64,000 bases of DNA, from positions 64,001 to 128,000 of the forward strand of contig JAQGDQ010000025.1 in the NCBI GenBank assembly GCA_030141605.1. Direction: 5' to 3'. The position numbers were made by a program, and so were the translations under genes. Below the pieces are notes generated by a model. It made no database searches. It was given only the letters and a program-made list of their open reading frames with translations, and had not been told where the DNA came from. Below are positions 1 to 34,137 of this stretch, piece by piece (position 1 is the first letter of the stretch; every line of letters begins with the position of its first letter). The stretch is from Tubiluchus corallicola. Its lineage: Eukaryota > Priapulida > Priapulimorpha > Priapulimorphida > Tubiluchidae.

Positions 1-2
1 CC

Positions 3-13435
<13,433 letters not shown>

Positions 13436-13721
13436 CTTTACGCCTTATTCGATGAATTGATTTTTCATGCTCATTATTATTTAATATTGGGAGCTCATGA
13501 ATATGAATAATTTGTATGTTTTTGCTGTAGATGTATGTTAGAAGAAAACTACTAAGATAAAGAGTGATACTAGTAGGGAGAAAAACTTTGTTGTGATTTT
13601 CGAGTAAATAGGAAGCTTATTGAAGAAACGTGATAATCTTCAAAAGCACCAATGTATTTCAAATTTATAAAGCCAGAGCTTGAGCTGACGTCATAATGTG
13701 ACGACATAGACTAATGTATTT

Positions 13722-14154
13722 AAAATTTATACAGCCAGAATTTTGAGCTGATGACACAAAACATAATACGAGGTGTATCACTTGAAATAAGTGCTTTTGC
13801 GTAAGTGATATACCTTTGTATGGAAAGACCTTAGGATATACATTAAGATCCCTTTTCTTTCCTTTTAATTTTCTTACTCAAAGACTGACCGTAAAAAAAT
13901 TCAATGCGATTTTTTAGCTTCACGTAAGTAGAGGGTTTTCTTGTCCTTTAAACTAATGATTCCATAAGCATAGGAGAGGAAGTTTCACAAGGGACAGAAG
14001 GAATTTTCCCTGGAAATTTTCTAACTTGCCCTTACCTGAGTGATTCCCCAATAAGAGCAAACATAATTATATAGTACATAGACTTACAAAACCGTCTAGG
14101 AAAAAATTATATTTGTACTTGTAGGCCTAAGCGTACATGTGTATGTAAATTTCC
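13722..14154. repeat. Tandem-duplicated block in the 3'UTR region, copy A
   Basis: About 430 bp beginning aaatttatacagccagaa and ending atgtgtatgtaaattt. It is repeated colinearly at 14581-15018. A fragment of the same start also occurs at 13659-13700. It overlaps the probable 3'UTR of the PDZ gene. Confidence 0.85.
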
Positions 14155-14248
14155 GAAATAGTCTGAAGATGCAGACCTCTGTGCTAAACTTTGTAGGTCA
14201 CGTGGGTGCTTGGGTGGCTAGGTGCTTTCATAATTCAACCGTTAAACT

Positions 14249-14532
14249 AATAAAAATAGAATCTTAATTTATATGTAACAAAATAGACTATAGAAGACTT
14301 TAACTAGACATGTAGTGCCAGAAACGCGTATTTTTGTTGAACGTGTATTTTTTGGTTGTGTTTTGAGTATTTTTTTTATAAACTAAGCTGATGTATAGGT
14401 GATATCTTTTGTAAATTATACATAGCTAGTGAGTTAGCTTCGAGTGACTGACGTCAGTTATGTCATAATTGAGGGTAAATCCTGATGAAATTTCGTAAAA
14501 GATTTTATTATGAGTAATTATTTACGAATAAA
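14249..14532 (+). terminator. Candidate polyadenylation signals of the PDZ gene
   Basis: AATAAA at 14249-14254 and again at 14527-14532, about 0.8 and 1.1 kb after the stop at 13435. Either would put repeat copy A in the 3'UTR. Without transcripts neither can be preferred. Confidence 0.4.
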
Positions 14533-14580
14533 GGCTTACTTAGATTTAGATTATTGTAAATTAGTTGCGTTATTATATTA

Positions 14581-15018
14581 TAAATTTATAAAGCCAGAAT
14601 TTGAGCTGATGACACAAAACATAATACGAGGCGTATCACTTGAAATAAGTACTTTTGTGTAAGTAAGTAATATATCTTTGTACGGAAACATTCTTGGGAT
14701 ATATATTAAAATCCCTTTTCCTTCATTTCAATTTTCTTACTCAAAGACTGACCGTAAAAAATTTCAAGACGATTTCTAGACTATTTTTAGTTTTATGTAG
14801 AGAGTTTTCTTGTCCTTTAAACTAATGATTCCATAAGCATAGGAGTGGAAGTTTCACAATGGGAAAAAGTAATTTTCCCTGGAAATTTTCTAAATTGCCC
14901 TTACTCTGATTTCCCAATAAGAACAAACATACTTATATAGTATGTAGACTTACAAAACCATCTAGGAAAAAAGTATTTATACTTATATGCCTAAGTGTTC
15001 ATGTGTATATAAATTTTT
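14581..15018. repeat. Tandem-duplicated block, copy B
   Basis: Colinear with 13722-14154. Shared stretches include 'ctttaaactaatgattcc', 'cataagcatagga' and 'ttttccctggaaattttct'. Small indels throughout show it is not recent. Confidence 0.85.
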
Positions 15019-15360
15019 ACTCAATATAAACATATAGTAGGCCTAACTGCATTAGTAATAGTCTATAAATTCAAGAAGTACAAATAGTAGTAACTCATAC
15101 TAAAGAAAATCATGAGTCTAACAAGACACAAGCCAAATGTTTGTGTTTTCATTGAAGAAATATGTAAATACTTTCAGATATACTTTTTTAATACTTTAGA
15201 AATTTAAAAGAAACAGTAGTGATAGTGATGGGTAAACATGTCTATAACATTTTCAGTACATTGAGGAGCATATACTCAAAAAATGCATAAATCGAAAATG
15301 TAAAACCATTTACTTCCATAAAACAAACAGCCACGGTGTGAAAAATATATAATATATAGA

Positions 15361-15401
<41 letters not shown>

Positions 15402-15454
15402 GCGTGTGCGTGTGCGTGTGCGTGTGCGTGAGTGCGTCTCGTGCGTGCGTGTAT

Positions 15455-15489
<35 letters not shown>
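15361..15489. repeat. Compound microsatellite (TG)n-(TGCGTG)n-(TA)n
   Basis: (TG)n from 15361, then TGCGTG units to about 15450, then (TA)n at 15457-15489. Confidence 0.97.
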
Positions 15490-15491
<2 letters not shown>

Positions 15492-15737
15492 TGTGATAGC
15501 AGGCAAGCAGTATCCAATTGTTTAATAAACTTGAACAACACGTATAATACAAGTCATAACATGACACACAATAACATGCGATGCACCAGTTATTTATCGC
15601 AAATATTCGAAAATGTGCAATTTACATAAGTCGCAACTCGCAAGTCAGTCAATCAGACCAGTATATCAAATAGATAATATAAGTATATTTATAATCTACG
15701 AAGTTAAAGGTAAATCGCTGGGAAGTTGATGCAGTCA

Positions 15738-16323
15738 TTACTGTTCAGTATAAAATCGCGGAGTATTTTGCCATGAGAATTTCTTGTAACGTCCCACATG
15801 AAACTTGGGCGCATTGAAGTCCACAGCCGCTACAATGCCAGATAACTCGCATCTAGTTACATAACTGGTTGCTGCTGATACACTACAGACAAATTTGCTC
15901 ATTACTTCTGCTGAATTTGGCTTGATATACGCAATAACTATAATAAACAATAATGTGTCTATATTCTGTTTGACTAGTTCGCTTATTCTGCAACTATTGA
16001 TATCATTTCGTATATATATTGCCACGCTTCCGTTATTTGTACATCATTTTGAATAAAATTTATAACTGAGTTAGCTACTGATGATGATTAGTTACGTGAC
16101 ACGAATTCTAATTTGAATAGTACTTTGTTTCTTGCAGCGTATTGACGCCAAACTCATTATCATCCACATATTTGTCCGGTGCTAATTTTGCGCTTGGTGG
16201 CAAACAGTTAATGTTAAACAGATAAATACAGAACTTTGTGTTTAATTTTTTTTTAAATACAGCGGACACGTTCCGCTCCACGTTACTTGTTTTATGTAAA
16301 ACAACCGCTCTTTTTGCATTCAT
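15738..16323 (-). mobile_element. Degenerate non-LTR retrotransposon fragment (APE-type endonuclease)
   Basis: On the minus strand two interrupted frames resemble an APE endonuclease domain: a FNIN segment followed by LQETK (about 16145-16220, holding the conserved catalytic Glu), then VAIYIRNDI (about 15990-16020) and a KPNS block. A stop and frame change separate them. This is a dead LINE remnant between the PDZ gene and the PGRP gene. No reverse transcriptase was recognised next to it. Confidence 0.55.
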
Positions 16324-17132
16324 TTGCCTTGCGCAACATTGTCACAGTGTTTGGGCACCACTTAACCACGTACCTGTACTGCTGGTAACTCCAACACCTT
16401 AATGTTTAGGTTTAGTAACGTAAGTTTCTACATAGCAAATGTATGAAAACTTATATGGTTTACTGAACTAAACTGAGTAGCAGATATTGTTATTAACTTT
16501 AAAATTATTAAATATTAGAAGCAATGCCCTGTACAAGAAACACTTTACTTGCAGCTAGTGAAAAGAGGTGATATAGTACATAGGTAAATGTGGTGCAGTA
16601 CGTAGGTAATCTTTGAGCAGTGCAATCTTAAGTTCTGAAATGTTAAAATAGAATTATTCGCCCTGAAAATAACCAACTTTTCACTGACAAAGCTGCTGCC
16701 CTCTCCCCCATGCCTATGCAATGACATTTTGTATGTAAGAATGTTGTGGTGTGGTATAGGTATAGATATTTATTTCACATAGATAGTCTTATTGTGACAG
16801 TATTACCAAGAGTGACAAGGTCAAGTAGGATAAACATCATTTATGTGAAAGTTCGCGCAAGGCACGATGCACGATGTTATCTGGAATGTTGTATGTGAGT
16901 CTGTTGTCAAAAAAGACACGTATTATCATTACTTAAAACCTATTTATACAGTTTGCCAAGTTATCGGTGGGTTCGCAGCAGGTGTCGTACATCTCGACTG
17001 TTCGGTAGTATATTTACCGACGTCACTATTTATTTCTAAAATTATAATCCCTGATAGTAGTACATTGTAGTTTACATTTTACACTCACGTCAGTTGCATC
17101 GTCGATTCGTAGGGCATCGTATTGAAGTCAAC

Positions 17133-23626
<6,494 letters not shown>

Positions 23627-23919
23627 ATACGCAATTCCTCTACAAATGATTTCTCAAACTCAGATTGCTACATCACACAAATGGGCAAAACACATTTACA
23701 CAGCTTAAAAACAATAGACAATATATTACAAGACTTACCATAAGTTAATATAGTTCAAGACTAAATCAGAATTATGATAAGGAGCTTTGCAACTGTTTCT
23801 ATTTTGTAACTTTGAAAAAACAAAGGGTGTTTCTAATTGTTTATATGAAAAAAAGTTGTACATATATTCTTGAACTCCCACTGCAGAGTGCCACATACTT
23901 CGTAACGTATGCAGACGCA

Positions 23920-23925
23920 AATAAA
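23920..23925 (+). terminator. Candidate polyadenylation signal of the PGRP gene
   Basis: First AATAAA after the stop codon, 293 bp downstream. From here to about 25550 the sequence is AT-rich intergenic DNA in which I see no gene. Confidence 0.5.
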
Positions 23926-25549
23926 ATGTCGGAATGACTGTGTGACACAGAATCTGCAAAAATACAAATTCCAACAATCATTTCAATGCTGACATTTTTC
24001 TTACATTTATTAAACGAAAACATTTCACAGTGCACAATGTCAGTTTACAACAACACCTACATCTGGTTATGACATGTATTTTAACACTTTAAGGACAATT
24101 TTTTACTAGAATTAAATACTTCAGGAGTGAAAGACAAAATGGGGACGGAATGATGTTTTCTCAGTTATAATAATTATTATGCGTAAAGTTTTAGTTGTAC
24201 CGGATGACCAATAAAAACAGCCTGTGCTTCTTCAATATAAACAGTATTTCAATAGAAATAATGCTTTCCTTGTGATTTTTGTGAGAAGTTCTGCATTGTG
24301 TGCTTAAACGATTTCCAAATAATGTAAATGAAAAGGAATGTAACTAAAAGTAAAGTAAAATTCATTAATAAGTACCAGCACAAGTATTAATCAAAACACT
24401 GCATTACAATGTTTCACAGAGCATTCTGCATCGACAGTAGCTTTAAAATAAAATGTATTATAAACGATTTAAACATACTAGGTACTTGTAGGAAAAAGCT
24501 AGAATTAGAATTTTGTGAATAAAAAAAGCAGCCTAAAATATTCAGTAATATATAGGCCTAATCATAAAATTACATTATTAAAATAATTCAAATCTTAACA
24601 ATAATCAAATAAATACTTGGCATTTATTTCAAACAAGAGTCATTTATCACAACAGGAATTAGCTAATATTTATATATTATAAATATATACTATAATACAT
24701 TACTGCTATTGTTATTCTTGTTTTATTATTACGAAAATCTTAACACTTTCAAAACCTCATATACAATAATAGTAGAATGCACAAAGCTTGTCTTAAAACA
24801 ATTTATTATAATATTATAATGACAAGCTAGACGAGTTATAAAGTTTGATCTTTCATTTTAAATTAGTTAATTTTATTTATCAGTACTGTAGCATTTCAAA
24901 ATATCAAAGTTCTGAGTAAAATGCATATGAGATTAGGCCTGTAATATTACTAGTGTGCTAGATTGCTATTCGTTTTAATCTGAACTTCATCCTACAATAA
25001 GTATGTTTAAAAATTATAGCATAAATTATTTCAAAATAGCCTAAAAATGCAGAATGCTCTGGACAACTTACAATACAGGTGTTTTCTTAAACTATAATTA
25101 AGACTAGAACAAATAATAAATAAATTAATAAATTATAGTAATCTTATAGTGGCACTACGATGAGAAAAAATTGCACGAGCAACGAGCAAGCTGTCTGTAG
25201 AATTAAAACAACATAAAACACAATGAGTTATGCACTTCGTGATGAAAAATATCACTTGTTAAAAGCTTACAAAGAAATAATACTGAAATTTGCATACATT
25301 ATTAAGTGCTACGGTTAGCAGAAAAATAATACATGGACGGACTAAACAACCTTAATTAACCTGAGTTATAAATAAGGTAAACAACATTCAAAATATTACT
25401 GATACTTTACAAGGTATTACATATTTGTTTGGCTGGAATGATTCTCTCCACAAAAGTTCACAACAGATATATTAGGGTAACAAGAAAAAGTGCGGTTGTT
25501 CACAAGTGCTGTCCCAAGTTTCGAATCCAGAAATGCTTTAAAAGGAAAT

Positions 25550-26100
25550 CCGGACACAGTCTTAAACTACAGCTACAAACAAACTTCCCTATAAAATATT
25601 GAAAGGGAACATACTATATTTTTCAAGAATGACTTACATGAAAGAATTAGTACCACTGAAATGTAATTTTGCATTCACGCAGCTAGTTCTTTGCTGTTAC
25701 ATGAATTTCTCCATTCGCTAGTTAGATGGACACCAGTGCCTGCGTCTCGGAAAAGTGCTGCACAAAAAACAGGTGCTGTGCCTCTCAGTTCATGTGTGAG
25801 CACAGCAAAAAAACTTGAAATTTGAATTTTAAACTTAAATCGTACAGTAGCATGGTACTTTAATTTTCGCTTAGCAAAACGCAACACACTCGTGGAATGT
25901 TTGTGCAGTTGACAACTAGGTTCAGTTGATATGTCATCACTAGTTGCGCTCACCTGCCATTAATTAAGTTTTTTACCTATCATTTAATTATCGGAAACGC
26001 TTTGCCATATTATTATAGGTCTTGAAATGAATACCTTTTACTGCAATTCAAAATGGGATAGGATATGAAAAATTATTTTTTTGTTTTCTTTTAAAGTCAA
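25550..26100. repeat. Dispersed repeat, copy 2 (partner at 4040-4620)
   Basis: Same orientation and order as copy 1. The ends are not sharply defined by inverted or direct repeats. Confidence 0.8.
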
Positions 26101-26512
26101 GTCTTAGCACTAATGCCATTTCCAGAACGTCATTTAATTTTAAACATGTTTAAACCTTAAGTTTTATGTTTCTGTATAAACTGAACTTTGATGACAGACG
26201 TAATTAAGACAAAAGCTAATTTGGAGTAAAACAAAATTGAATGTGACTTGACATGAGATGCAGATTACCTAGATATGATCAAACAATCTACAAATATTGA
26301 ACCCAATCCAGTAATAGGGTCTAAGTGGTCAGTTGAGTTGCGGAACATCTCGTGTGTGGTCAAAAATAGGTTCAGGCTATCTGTGATAAATTCTTATTGA
26401 ATAATTGAAATCAAACCCGATCAAATGGAAGGATACCCGGACTCAGCCTTGACTTTATCACATTTCGTTCCTTTTTGGTTAAGTTTGCTGTAGTTCATCA
26501 AACCTGGATTCA

Positions 26513-26839
26513 CCATGTTTATTGAGAGACAAACGTTTCGGCTACTGAAGCCATTATCAAACTATAAACCAAGTCAAAAAGAATATGAATAATACATTAA
26601 TGATACAAAGACCTAAACTGAAACTGCAACCTAAGAAATTACAGAGAAATGTAAAAAATTTCTTCGCCTACAACCTCGTTTATTTTGATTCTAAATTAAA
26701 TTCTAATATGTTGTTTTGTAGTTTCAGTTTATCCCTTTGTTGTACAGGAAGGTTTGTATCATTAGTGTATTATTTACTCTTGGTTTATAGTTTAATGATG
26801 ACTACATTAGCCGAAATGATCGTCGCTCAATAAACATGG
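26513..26839. mobile_element. Inverted repeat pair with hammerhead-like cores (Penelope-like element remnant)
   Basis: The left arm (26513-26563) and right arm (26790-26839) are inverted copies built on ccatgtttattgag and tttcggct. In the right arm, plus strand, TGATGA (26796-26801), a CTA/TAG hairpin, GAAA (26813-26816) and GTC (26822-26824) stand in hammerhead-ribozyme order. In the left arm the minus strand gives TGATAA, a GGCT/AGCC hairpin, GAAA and GTC. Penelope-like elements carry such motifs in their terminal repeats. No reverse transcriptase or GIY-YIG coding sequence is recognisable nearby. Confidence 0.5.
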
Positions 26840-27055
26840 TAATTTCTACAAGCTGGCTCTTTCGCGTATATATATCTGGATTCACTCCAACACTAATCAA
26901 TACAATTAAATTTGAAATTACTTTTTTAATTTTAAATGGACATCATTTGCAAAAAAGCTAACTTGCTTTGACGACATTATATAAACAACAATGATTACTT
27001 GAGATATGCAACAATATGGAATGCTGGACGAGAATTATACCACATCTGTGCAAGC

Positions 27056-30000
27056 TTATGCCTCTTTAGTACTGTAGCAAATGACTTCTGTGAGGTCATA
27101 TCCAGTGACTGCAAAGCTTGTTCCGTATGGATTAGTAAAGCAACCACCGCACAGTGACACATCTTGAACATGCTCTGAAGCAACGTGATCAATCTAAGAA
27201 TAAACAATAGCAAAAATTTAGCACTGTTAAGCACATTAGCATTTCAAATCCTTTCCCAAAGCTTTGAAATGTATAAATGGCGAATTAAAAACAATTCAAC
27301 AAATATAAAATTTCAAAAAGAAGTATAAAGCAGTGATTTTTAATAAATACATATACTTCCTAAAGTCCTACGCTTATTGCAGCAACCACGCCGCAATCAA
27401 AGATGCAGATTATGCCGAAAAGTTATTATTGTCAATTTTTAGAGCCATTGTAAACATTGCATAACCTATCGTCATTCTCCCTCCTACTGTCACTACCTAT
27501 ACTTATTCCTTTTCTGTATGATCTAAACTTTTTCCCCTTTTTGGATCATATGTCAGTGAGCTTATACAGGTCTTTACTCCTCTAGCCCAAAGCAGGACCA
27601 ATTATTCCTTTATGGTAATGATTGTGTATGAGACATAACATCATCACATGATGTAACTATATTGATAGTTTGTCGCCATGTATTGAAGGTTAATATTGCA
27701 CTGAATGTGCTAAAAATAAAATTTCAAAAACTTCACACTAGTGATGTAATTTATCAAAATAAATGCATTGCTTTGTAGTTAAAACAGCAATAAAAATAAA
27801 ATACTCAAATGTATTAAGAAGATAAAGCTGGTTATAAAAATTGCCAAAAAGGAGATTAAGAATATGAGCACGTATAAATTACCAGAAAAATGAATTTTTA
27901 TGAGAAAGCAATCTGGACTCACGAGAGCGTTCTTAACCTTGTGAACAGTTAAAAAATAAAAAAAATCTCAACAAAAATTCACAGTTGTACGGGAAGGTTT
28001 CAGTCTTGTACATGAAGTGGAACAGCTCTTACTTACCCCTGGAGTGTCTCCAGCTTTCAACTGCCAAACACGGGCAAACGAGTCTTCGCTCACACTTAAG
28101 ATCTGCAACATAAAAGTTCAGCGAACGGTTTTGGTATTTCAGCAAAATGCATAGAAACTTTTTTAGTTATTCATTTATTTGAATAATTATACAAGATTAT
28201 GTATTATAATACTATATAGTACAGAAAATTCTACCAATAATAAATAGACACACAATGATAAACAACAGAGGTGAGTGCCAAGAACTGTGTAAGCAGATAA
28301 GAGTGATCCTGGACTTTGCCTAGAAAATAAAGAAAAACAGCTGCAGTATTTCTTGGGGAGGCACGTGAAAAGCTGAGTGGTCATGCGAATCTGCTTCACA
28401 ACAAAAATTAGGCCATTCTGCAGTTTGTAGGTGAATGGCTGGTGCCCACATGCTCACCATAGTTTCATTCGATATATTGTTTTAGGTTTTTTATCTCGTT
28501 GATGGAGGATACATAGAGCACATACATCTGATTGTAATTAAATCTATTTAAGATTAAGTCTATTTGAAATGTACACAACGACAAGCAATAGTACACAGTA
28601 CACAGCTAAATAAAATTTGTTTAAATTTAAATAAACCATATGAGATAAAACCGTTCTTGAAACTCTCTGTTTTGCATTTTGGTAAGTGTGGCTCAGATGG
28701 CGAGGAGCAATAAAAATGTGAGCAGACGCTTCAGTCAATAGACTAGATTAAAGTATTTGATTTTGAATTGATAAAATAATTTTACAACAATTTTCACGAT
28801 AGGTAAATAAAGACTGAAGATTAGCCAAAATTAAAGCATTTTCCTTAGAGTATTTATTTTCAATGACCGTTTCTAAGAGCGATTTTGGGACAGAGATGAG
28901 CACCATACCTGACAAGTGGATTCAATTACTGGCTTAAGCACTGTGCAGTACATTTGTTATCATATCATTAGCTCATTTCGTTAGTTGCAAAGACAAATTC
29001 ATGTACTGACTTCAGCGTAAAACGAGTGAACGTGAATGTTCCATGTTAAATGTTTAGCAAGGAACATCAATGTTTACATAATTTATGCCAAAGCATAAAA
29101 AAACAGCAGAAGATATATAACGGTTATCATAAAAATAGTAAAAGCATCAGAAAATCAATTGAACCTCAAAGCAAAGGCTTAGTGCTGAAACTTAAATGTA
29201 AACAGCTTACTAGTTGCTTAGTCCAGGCTTATTTTGGAGAACGGGAGATGAAATCTAGGTGATGCTTACTCATTCTGGTGTACTTTGGAAGAATATCATT
29301 ACAGATGGTTTAGTAACCCAGACATTAAACAGGAATGATTGCAAGTAACTTATTGACCCAGGTTTGATTTGGAATAACAGTAATGTAAATAACCTACAAG
29401 TCCAGACTTTTGAGCAACGTCTAGTGCAGTGATCCATCGTGCATGAGCCATCACTTCACCGTACATGTGACCAGTTGTGACGCTGAATATTCGTAGATGA
29501 CCCGATCCGTAAGCTGCGACTAGAACATTCTTCCAAATGCAGACACCAGAACACGGGAACCTAGGGCGAGACAGATAATTGAAAGAAATCTTGGGGAAAA
29601 ATATGAATCTGGAACATGAATATTTAATATATCAATGTCAAGAGCAAATGATAGTGACTAATCCAAAGCAGGTTTATGTAACCTGGTTTAAGTTACACCA
29701 AACTAAATTTTGGCAGTTCCAAAAAAATTTTATGCAAATAATCATTAAAATTATTATTAATAAAATCACATTTTCAAATTTCGTGGACACAAGATGCAGT
29801 TAATTGGAAGTGGATGCGGTTTGTTTTAAGCGACAGTGAAATTAGCTACAAAAAAGCCTCATGTAACTGGTGTTCTGTATCAACTATCCAGTGAATAATT
29901 GTAAAGCACAGTGTCGGAAAACTTGACTCATGGGAAAAAAGCAGAGCACTTCTGATGCCAAAATCAGTTCTTTCCAAATATTCAAGCACAAAACTTCTTG

Positions 30001-33000
30001 CTTCGCAATTTTGGGCTAAATGCTGAATCAGAAATTTACCACTGATTTGGGATACTGTGACATTTGATCTACATGTTCATCCTTGCCTTGCACAATATTT
30101 ATGAAAACACTGAAAATACAGTTTTACAATTTTTGTATAACTTAATAAAAAAACAAAAAATAAAATAAATAAGATTTGTACCACATAATCAGTAAATCAA
30201 GGATTCAATTCTCAGCCTGGAAAACCTCAAAATTTTCTCTAGTAATCTGCAGATCTTGCAACACTTAATGACACTAAAATTGATCTTGAAAATAGCGTGC
30301 TATCCCACCTGTCAGAGATTAATAATTAAAAGAAAATCACAAACCCGCATCCTTTGACTGAAGCCGTGCATTTGATGTTGCCGTCATTTTCCCAAACAAA
30401 CACGTTGCCGTCGTCATCGCCACTGGCAAGTAAATTGTCGACAGAGAACAGACAACTGATTGGAGCTTTGTGTCCTGTTAAACTTTTCTTCAATGTGATG
30501 TCATTCGTACCAGTCGGAATATGAAAGAGAAGAATGTTGCCAGTATCTGTACCTTAAAAATTGACAGAGATGCTTAAAAGTTGCGATATTGCAATTATTT
30601 TTAGAAACGTTTACTAAACACTCACTGACAGTGGTCCTTGACAAAAATTCAATAAAATAGCAAGCAACAAAGTAAAGTGTTAGGTTTGCGTCACAAATAG
30701 CAGACAAACATACAGAGTGTTCACAAGCATTACAAGAAAAATAATTTAGTCAAACAGCAGTTGTTTTTATATTCTAGTGCAACGCTTAACATTCATTATA
30801 ACCACTAAAAGATTAGTAATTTCATTTATTAGGTAATACAGATTCCTTAAAATTATCAAAATTTTCGCGAGCAAAATTTTTCAAAACTTGTTAACAGAGC
30901 AACTTAATTAGTTACTAAGAGTGCCAACTAACCAGAATTACTATGAAGCACTAAAAAACAAAAACCAACAGAAAACCAACTATAGATGATGGCTCTATAT
31001 ATATATAAGTAAAATGCAACTCTCCTTTTTAAAACCTGAATGGTGACATGTCTCTCTTGATAACCTACTAAATTTTCCAGGTTGCATTTTAAAAGATTTA
31101 TGGACTATATATAAACTCCGCTTTTTATACATCTAAGCATCACAAGGGACAGAAATAATAACTATAACAATAAGAGCAACTATTCTTGACATTTCTGTAG
31201 CATAGCTAAATTAACAAATATATTTTTAAGATTTACCTATGCACAACATATCCTCGCCAAAACATGCAATTCCTCGTGCGAATGCTCCGCTTACTGTAAT
31301 CAATAAAATGTATTTTTATTAACGCTCTTGTTGCATGGCAACTGCATCTTATTATTCAGTTCAGATCAAAGGAAATTTCAAAAGGTTGTTCATATCACAA
31401 CAGCAAGTTATTACATCAATGTTGGATAATAATATCAAGCTGACAACAGGTTCCACATTGATATTGAGAAACCCTTCTTCCAATGCAGGATTAGGTCCAG
31501 TCAATGGGATACATGAAATCACCACAGTGATCAACTATCTAGAGGTTTGTCAGAGTCAATATTAATCAATTCCACGTCACGAGGCGGGAGCTCAGACTAT
31601 TGTAACGGTACATCATATGCACTTAAAAAGCACTGGAAACTGTGATAATGTATCATTTGACATCAATATAAATATCAGGGTATATAAGAAGACCAATGAA
31701 TTTAGCCATACAAAATTATGATGGTCAATCCACCTACCATCGTCAGCTGCAACTGATGCAGCATCCTGTGCCAAAACAGGTAAAACTAATGAGTACCAAT
31801 GCACAAGAGCAGAGCCATCAGAATCGTATACCTACAAAACAAAAAAAATTAATTCTTTCCTCAGTTTTGCTATCCTTACACTTGTTCGTCATACATTCCA
31901 GTTTATATTGCAAGTGAAATGAATTTTCTTAAAGGTGCACTATCTTCTCTTAGGTCAAAATAATCTTAGTTGCTGGTGAAAACAATGCCACAAACAATGC
32001 TGGTACTATTTTGTGACATCTGTTGAAGGAAATAGAAAGCGTTATTTTAGATAAGATTGTGTGCCTTTAAACTTTTTAAGAAAAAAAACAATATGAGGGA
32101 GATACCCTATATAATGTTTTTTGTTTAAAGTAAAGGCCCAGCCTTCTGGAAAGTTAGGTTTATTTCTATGTTCGCAAAAAATGTTAGAAGGATTTTGTAA
32201 TGAAACTGCAATAAGCGTCTCGCATAATTAGTAAAATCACTTTAAAGTCGTGATCACTTCATGTTTGGCACTCCCATTTTGAATGCCTATTCTTCTTCTA
32301 ACGACATCATTTGTCCTGAAGAACAGCAGCACAGATATCTTTGCCAAAAGTATAATAAGTTTTTACAAAAAAATTATATAGCTGCTTTGTAACATTTTTC
32401 ATGAATATTAGCTAAGCTGTAGACGTTTGAATTAGTTTAAGCAGCGTGCACTCACAGAAAGAAACAACAGGCTTACGAAAAATCACAGTCCCCCTGTTAC
32501 ATCGTAATTTTAAAACAAATGGTGGCAACCACCATGTCTAAAAATTTCCACTCAGAGATGTATATTTTAGATTTTGCTACATAGAAAGTTTTTTGCAAAT
32601 TTGTTTGTTATATTCTTCTAAGTTTAAGTGACAACAGTAAAATAAACCCAACATACTGACTGACATAGGAAACGAATGCAAATTTTGTTTGCAACTAGGC
32701 TTATATTTATTCAAACTGACACGTAATTCAAAATTTCATCTTCTTTAAAATGGTGTACATATGCAATGTGCAATAAGCTGTCTAATTTAAAATAGTCTTA
32801 TTTAAACTGTCTTATTTAAAATACAACGAAATTTGGTAGTTTAACTTTTTTGTAAAATTTACACTCCAAAATTACAATCAAATTTAGGGAAATTGGTAAC
32901 ACCATGAATAAAATTCAACCTTACAAACCTTAAATTGGCAACCAATGTGCGAGTTAAATGCAGGCCATAGCTACAGTGTGCACTCATTAGATGCGGCTAG

Positions 33001-33909
33001 ACAGTTTTGAGTGTTCAAAAACAGAGTGATACAATGTTGCCGTGTAAGATCATCTGAAGATTAAATGCTAGGTATATATCATACTGTAATGACATGTAGC
33101 TGTACGTAGTGCCATTATCTGATACTACTGTCAACCCAATAATATCGCTTACAGGTGCAAGCACTACAGCGCCCCCTTTCTGGGAAGCACTGTAATTATA
33201 GAAAGTTTAAGCTGATAAAAATCGGCAAATTTGTTTAAGCAAATATCGGCAAATCAATATCTTGGGAAAGTACCAGAATTTTGCCAAATATCGAGGCATC
33301 CGGTATCTAATGTCGCGCATATAGGACAACGCTAGTTTAGTATGCAAGCTTCAGTTTGATACACCATTTTTTGCTATTCGTTAAAGTTGAAACGATGGAC
33401 TAGTAATGTGTGCTTTCATCACTTTCAGTACGTTGCAGGTTTTTACTCACTTGGATGCCTCTTTGACAAGCCATAACCATGAACGCCTTGCCAGGAAATT
33501 GACAGTACTTCATCTAAAAAATAAAGACCATCTGCATTTTTACAGTAAACTAAAGTAAAAATTAATGTCAAAAAAGTTGACAAACACAGCCCTTTCGCGG
33601 GCACTAATGTAGTGCAGTTTCACTTTGACGCATTGATACTTTTTAATTAAAAAAATTTGAAACAGCAGTGAATAATACCTGCATCACCATAGTGTTGCCA
33701 CGTCCACTTGGTTCCTTCACCACAACCTGTCTCTGTACTAGTACATTTCCACCATCTGCAGACACTGTGACAACATTCGCAAATGATTTATGTACAATAC
33801 CGAAGCTAATAGTCGACTTTTCAGGATCACTTAGCACACAAAGATTTTGGCACAAAGGTGAAGCGCTTTCCTTTAGTGATAAAGCCTTCTCCCTGTGGTA
33901 AGTCGGCAT
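27056..33909 (-). CDS. WDR54: WD repeat-containing protein 54
   Basis: Eight coding exons on the minus strand: 33679-33909, 33451-33513, 31738-31831, 31237-31293, 30345-30552, 29398-29560, 28037-28102 and 27056-27193. They join in phase to 339 residues plus stop; human WDR54 is about 334. Family-specific stretches are present in order: QRGIQVYDSDG, FARGIACFGEDMLCIG, the LTGHKAPISCLF WD segment, FPCSGVCIW, AAYGSGHLRIF, MAHARWITALDVA, SVSEDSFARVWQL and SFAVTGYDLTEV. The ATG at 33909 was chosen because MPTYHREKALSL aligns with the vertebrate N-terminus; the frame also has an ATG 60 bp upstream. WD repeats form a beta-propeller for protein contacts. Mammalian WDR54 has been linked to EGF-receptor signalling, but its role here is unknown. 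Introns hold mainly AT-rich unique sequence with no other recognised gene. Confidence 0.93.
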
Positions 33910-34137
33910 CTTTTTAAAATGCAGTTCCGAAGTATAAGATAAAAACTTTTTTCTTATAAAATGCAGCAAAATACATTAAAGACAGTAACAACTAAATTAT
34001 GCTGTTCTATATTGACTAAATTTTGTTTCTAAATTCTTCCACCAGAAGGCATTACGTTAGTCGACATTTTTCTTTTTTGATACCCCATATTGCTACAAAA
34101 GTGAAATTACACAATTTCGTAGCAGTATCTAATTTTT

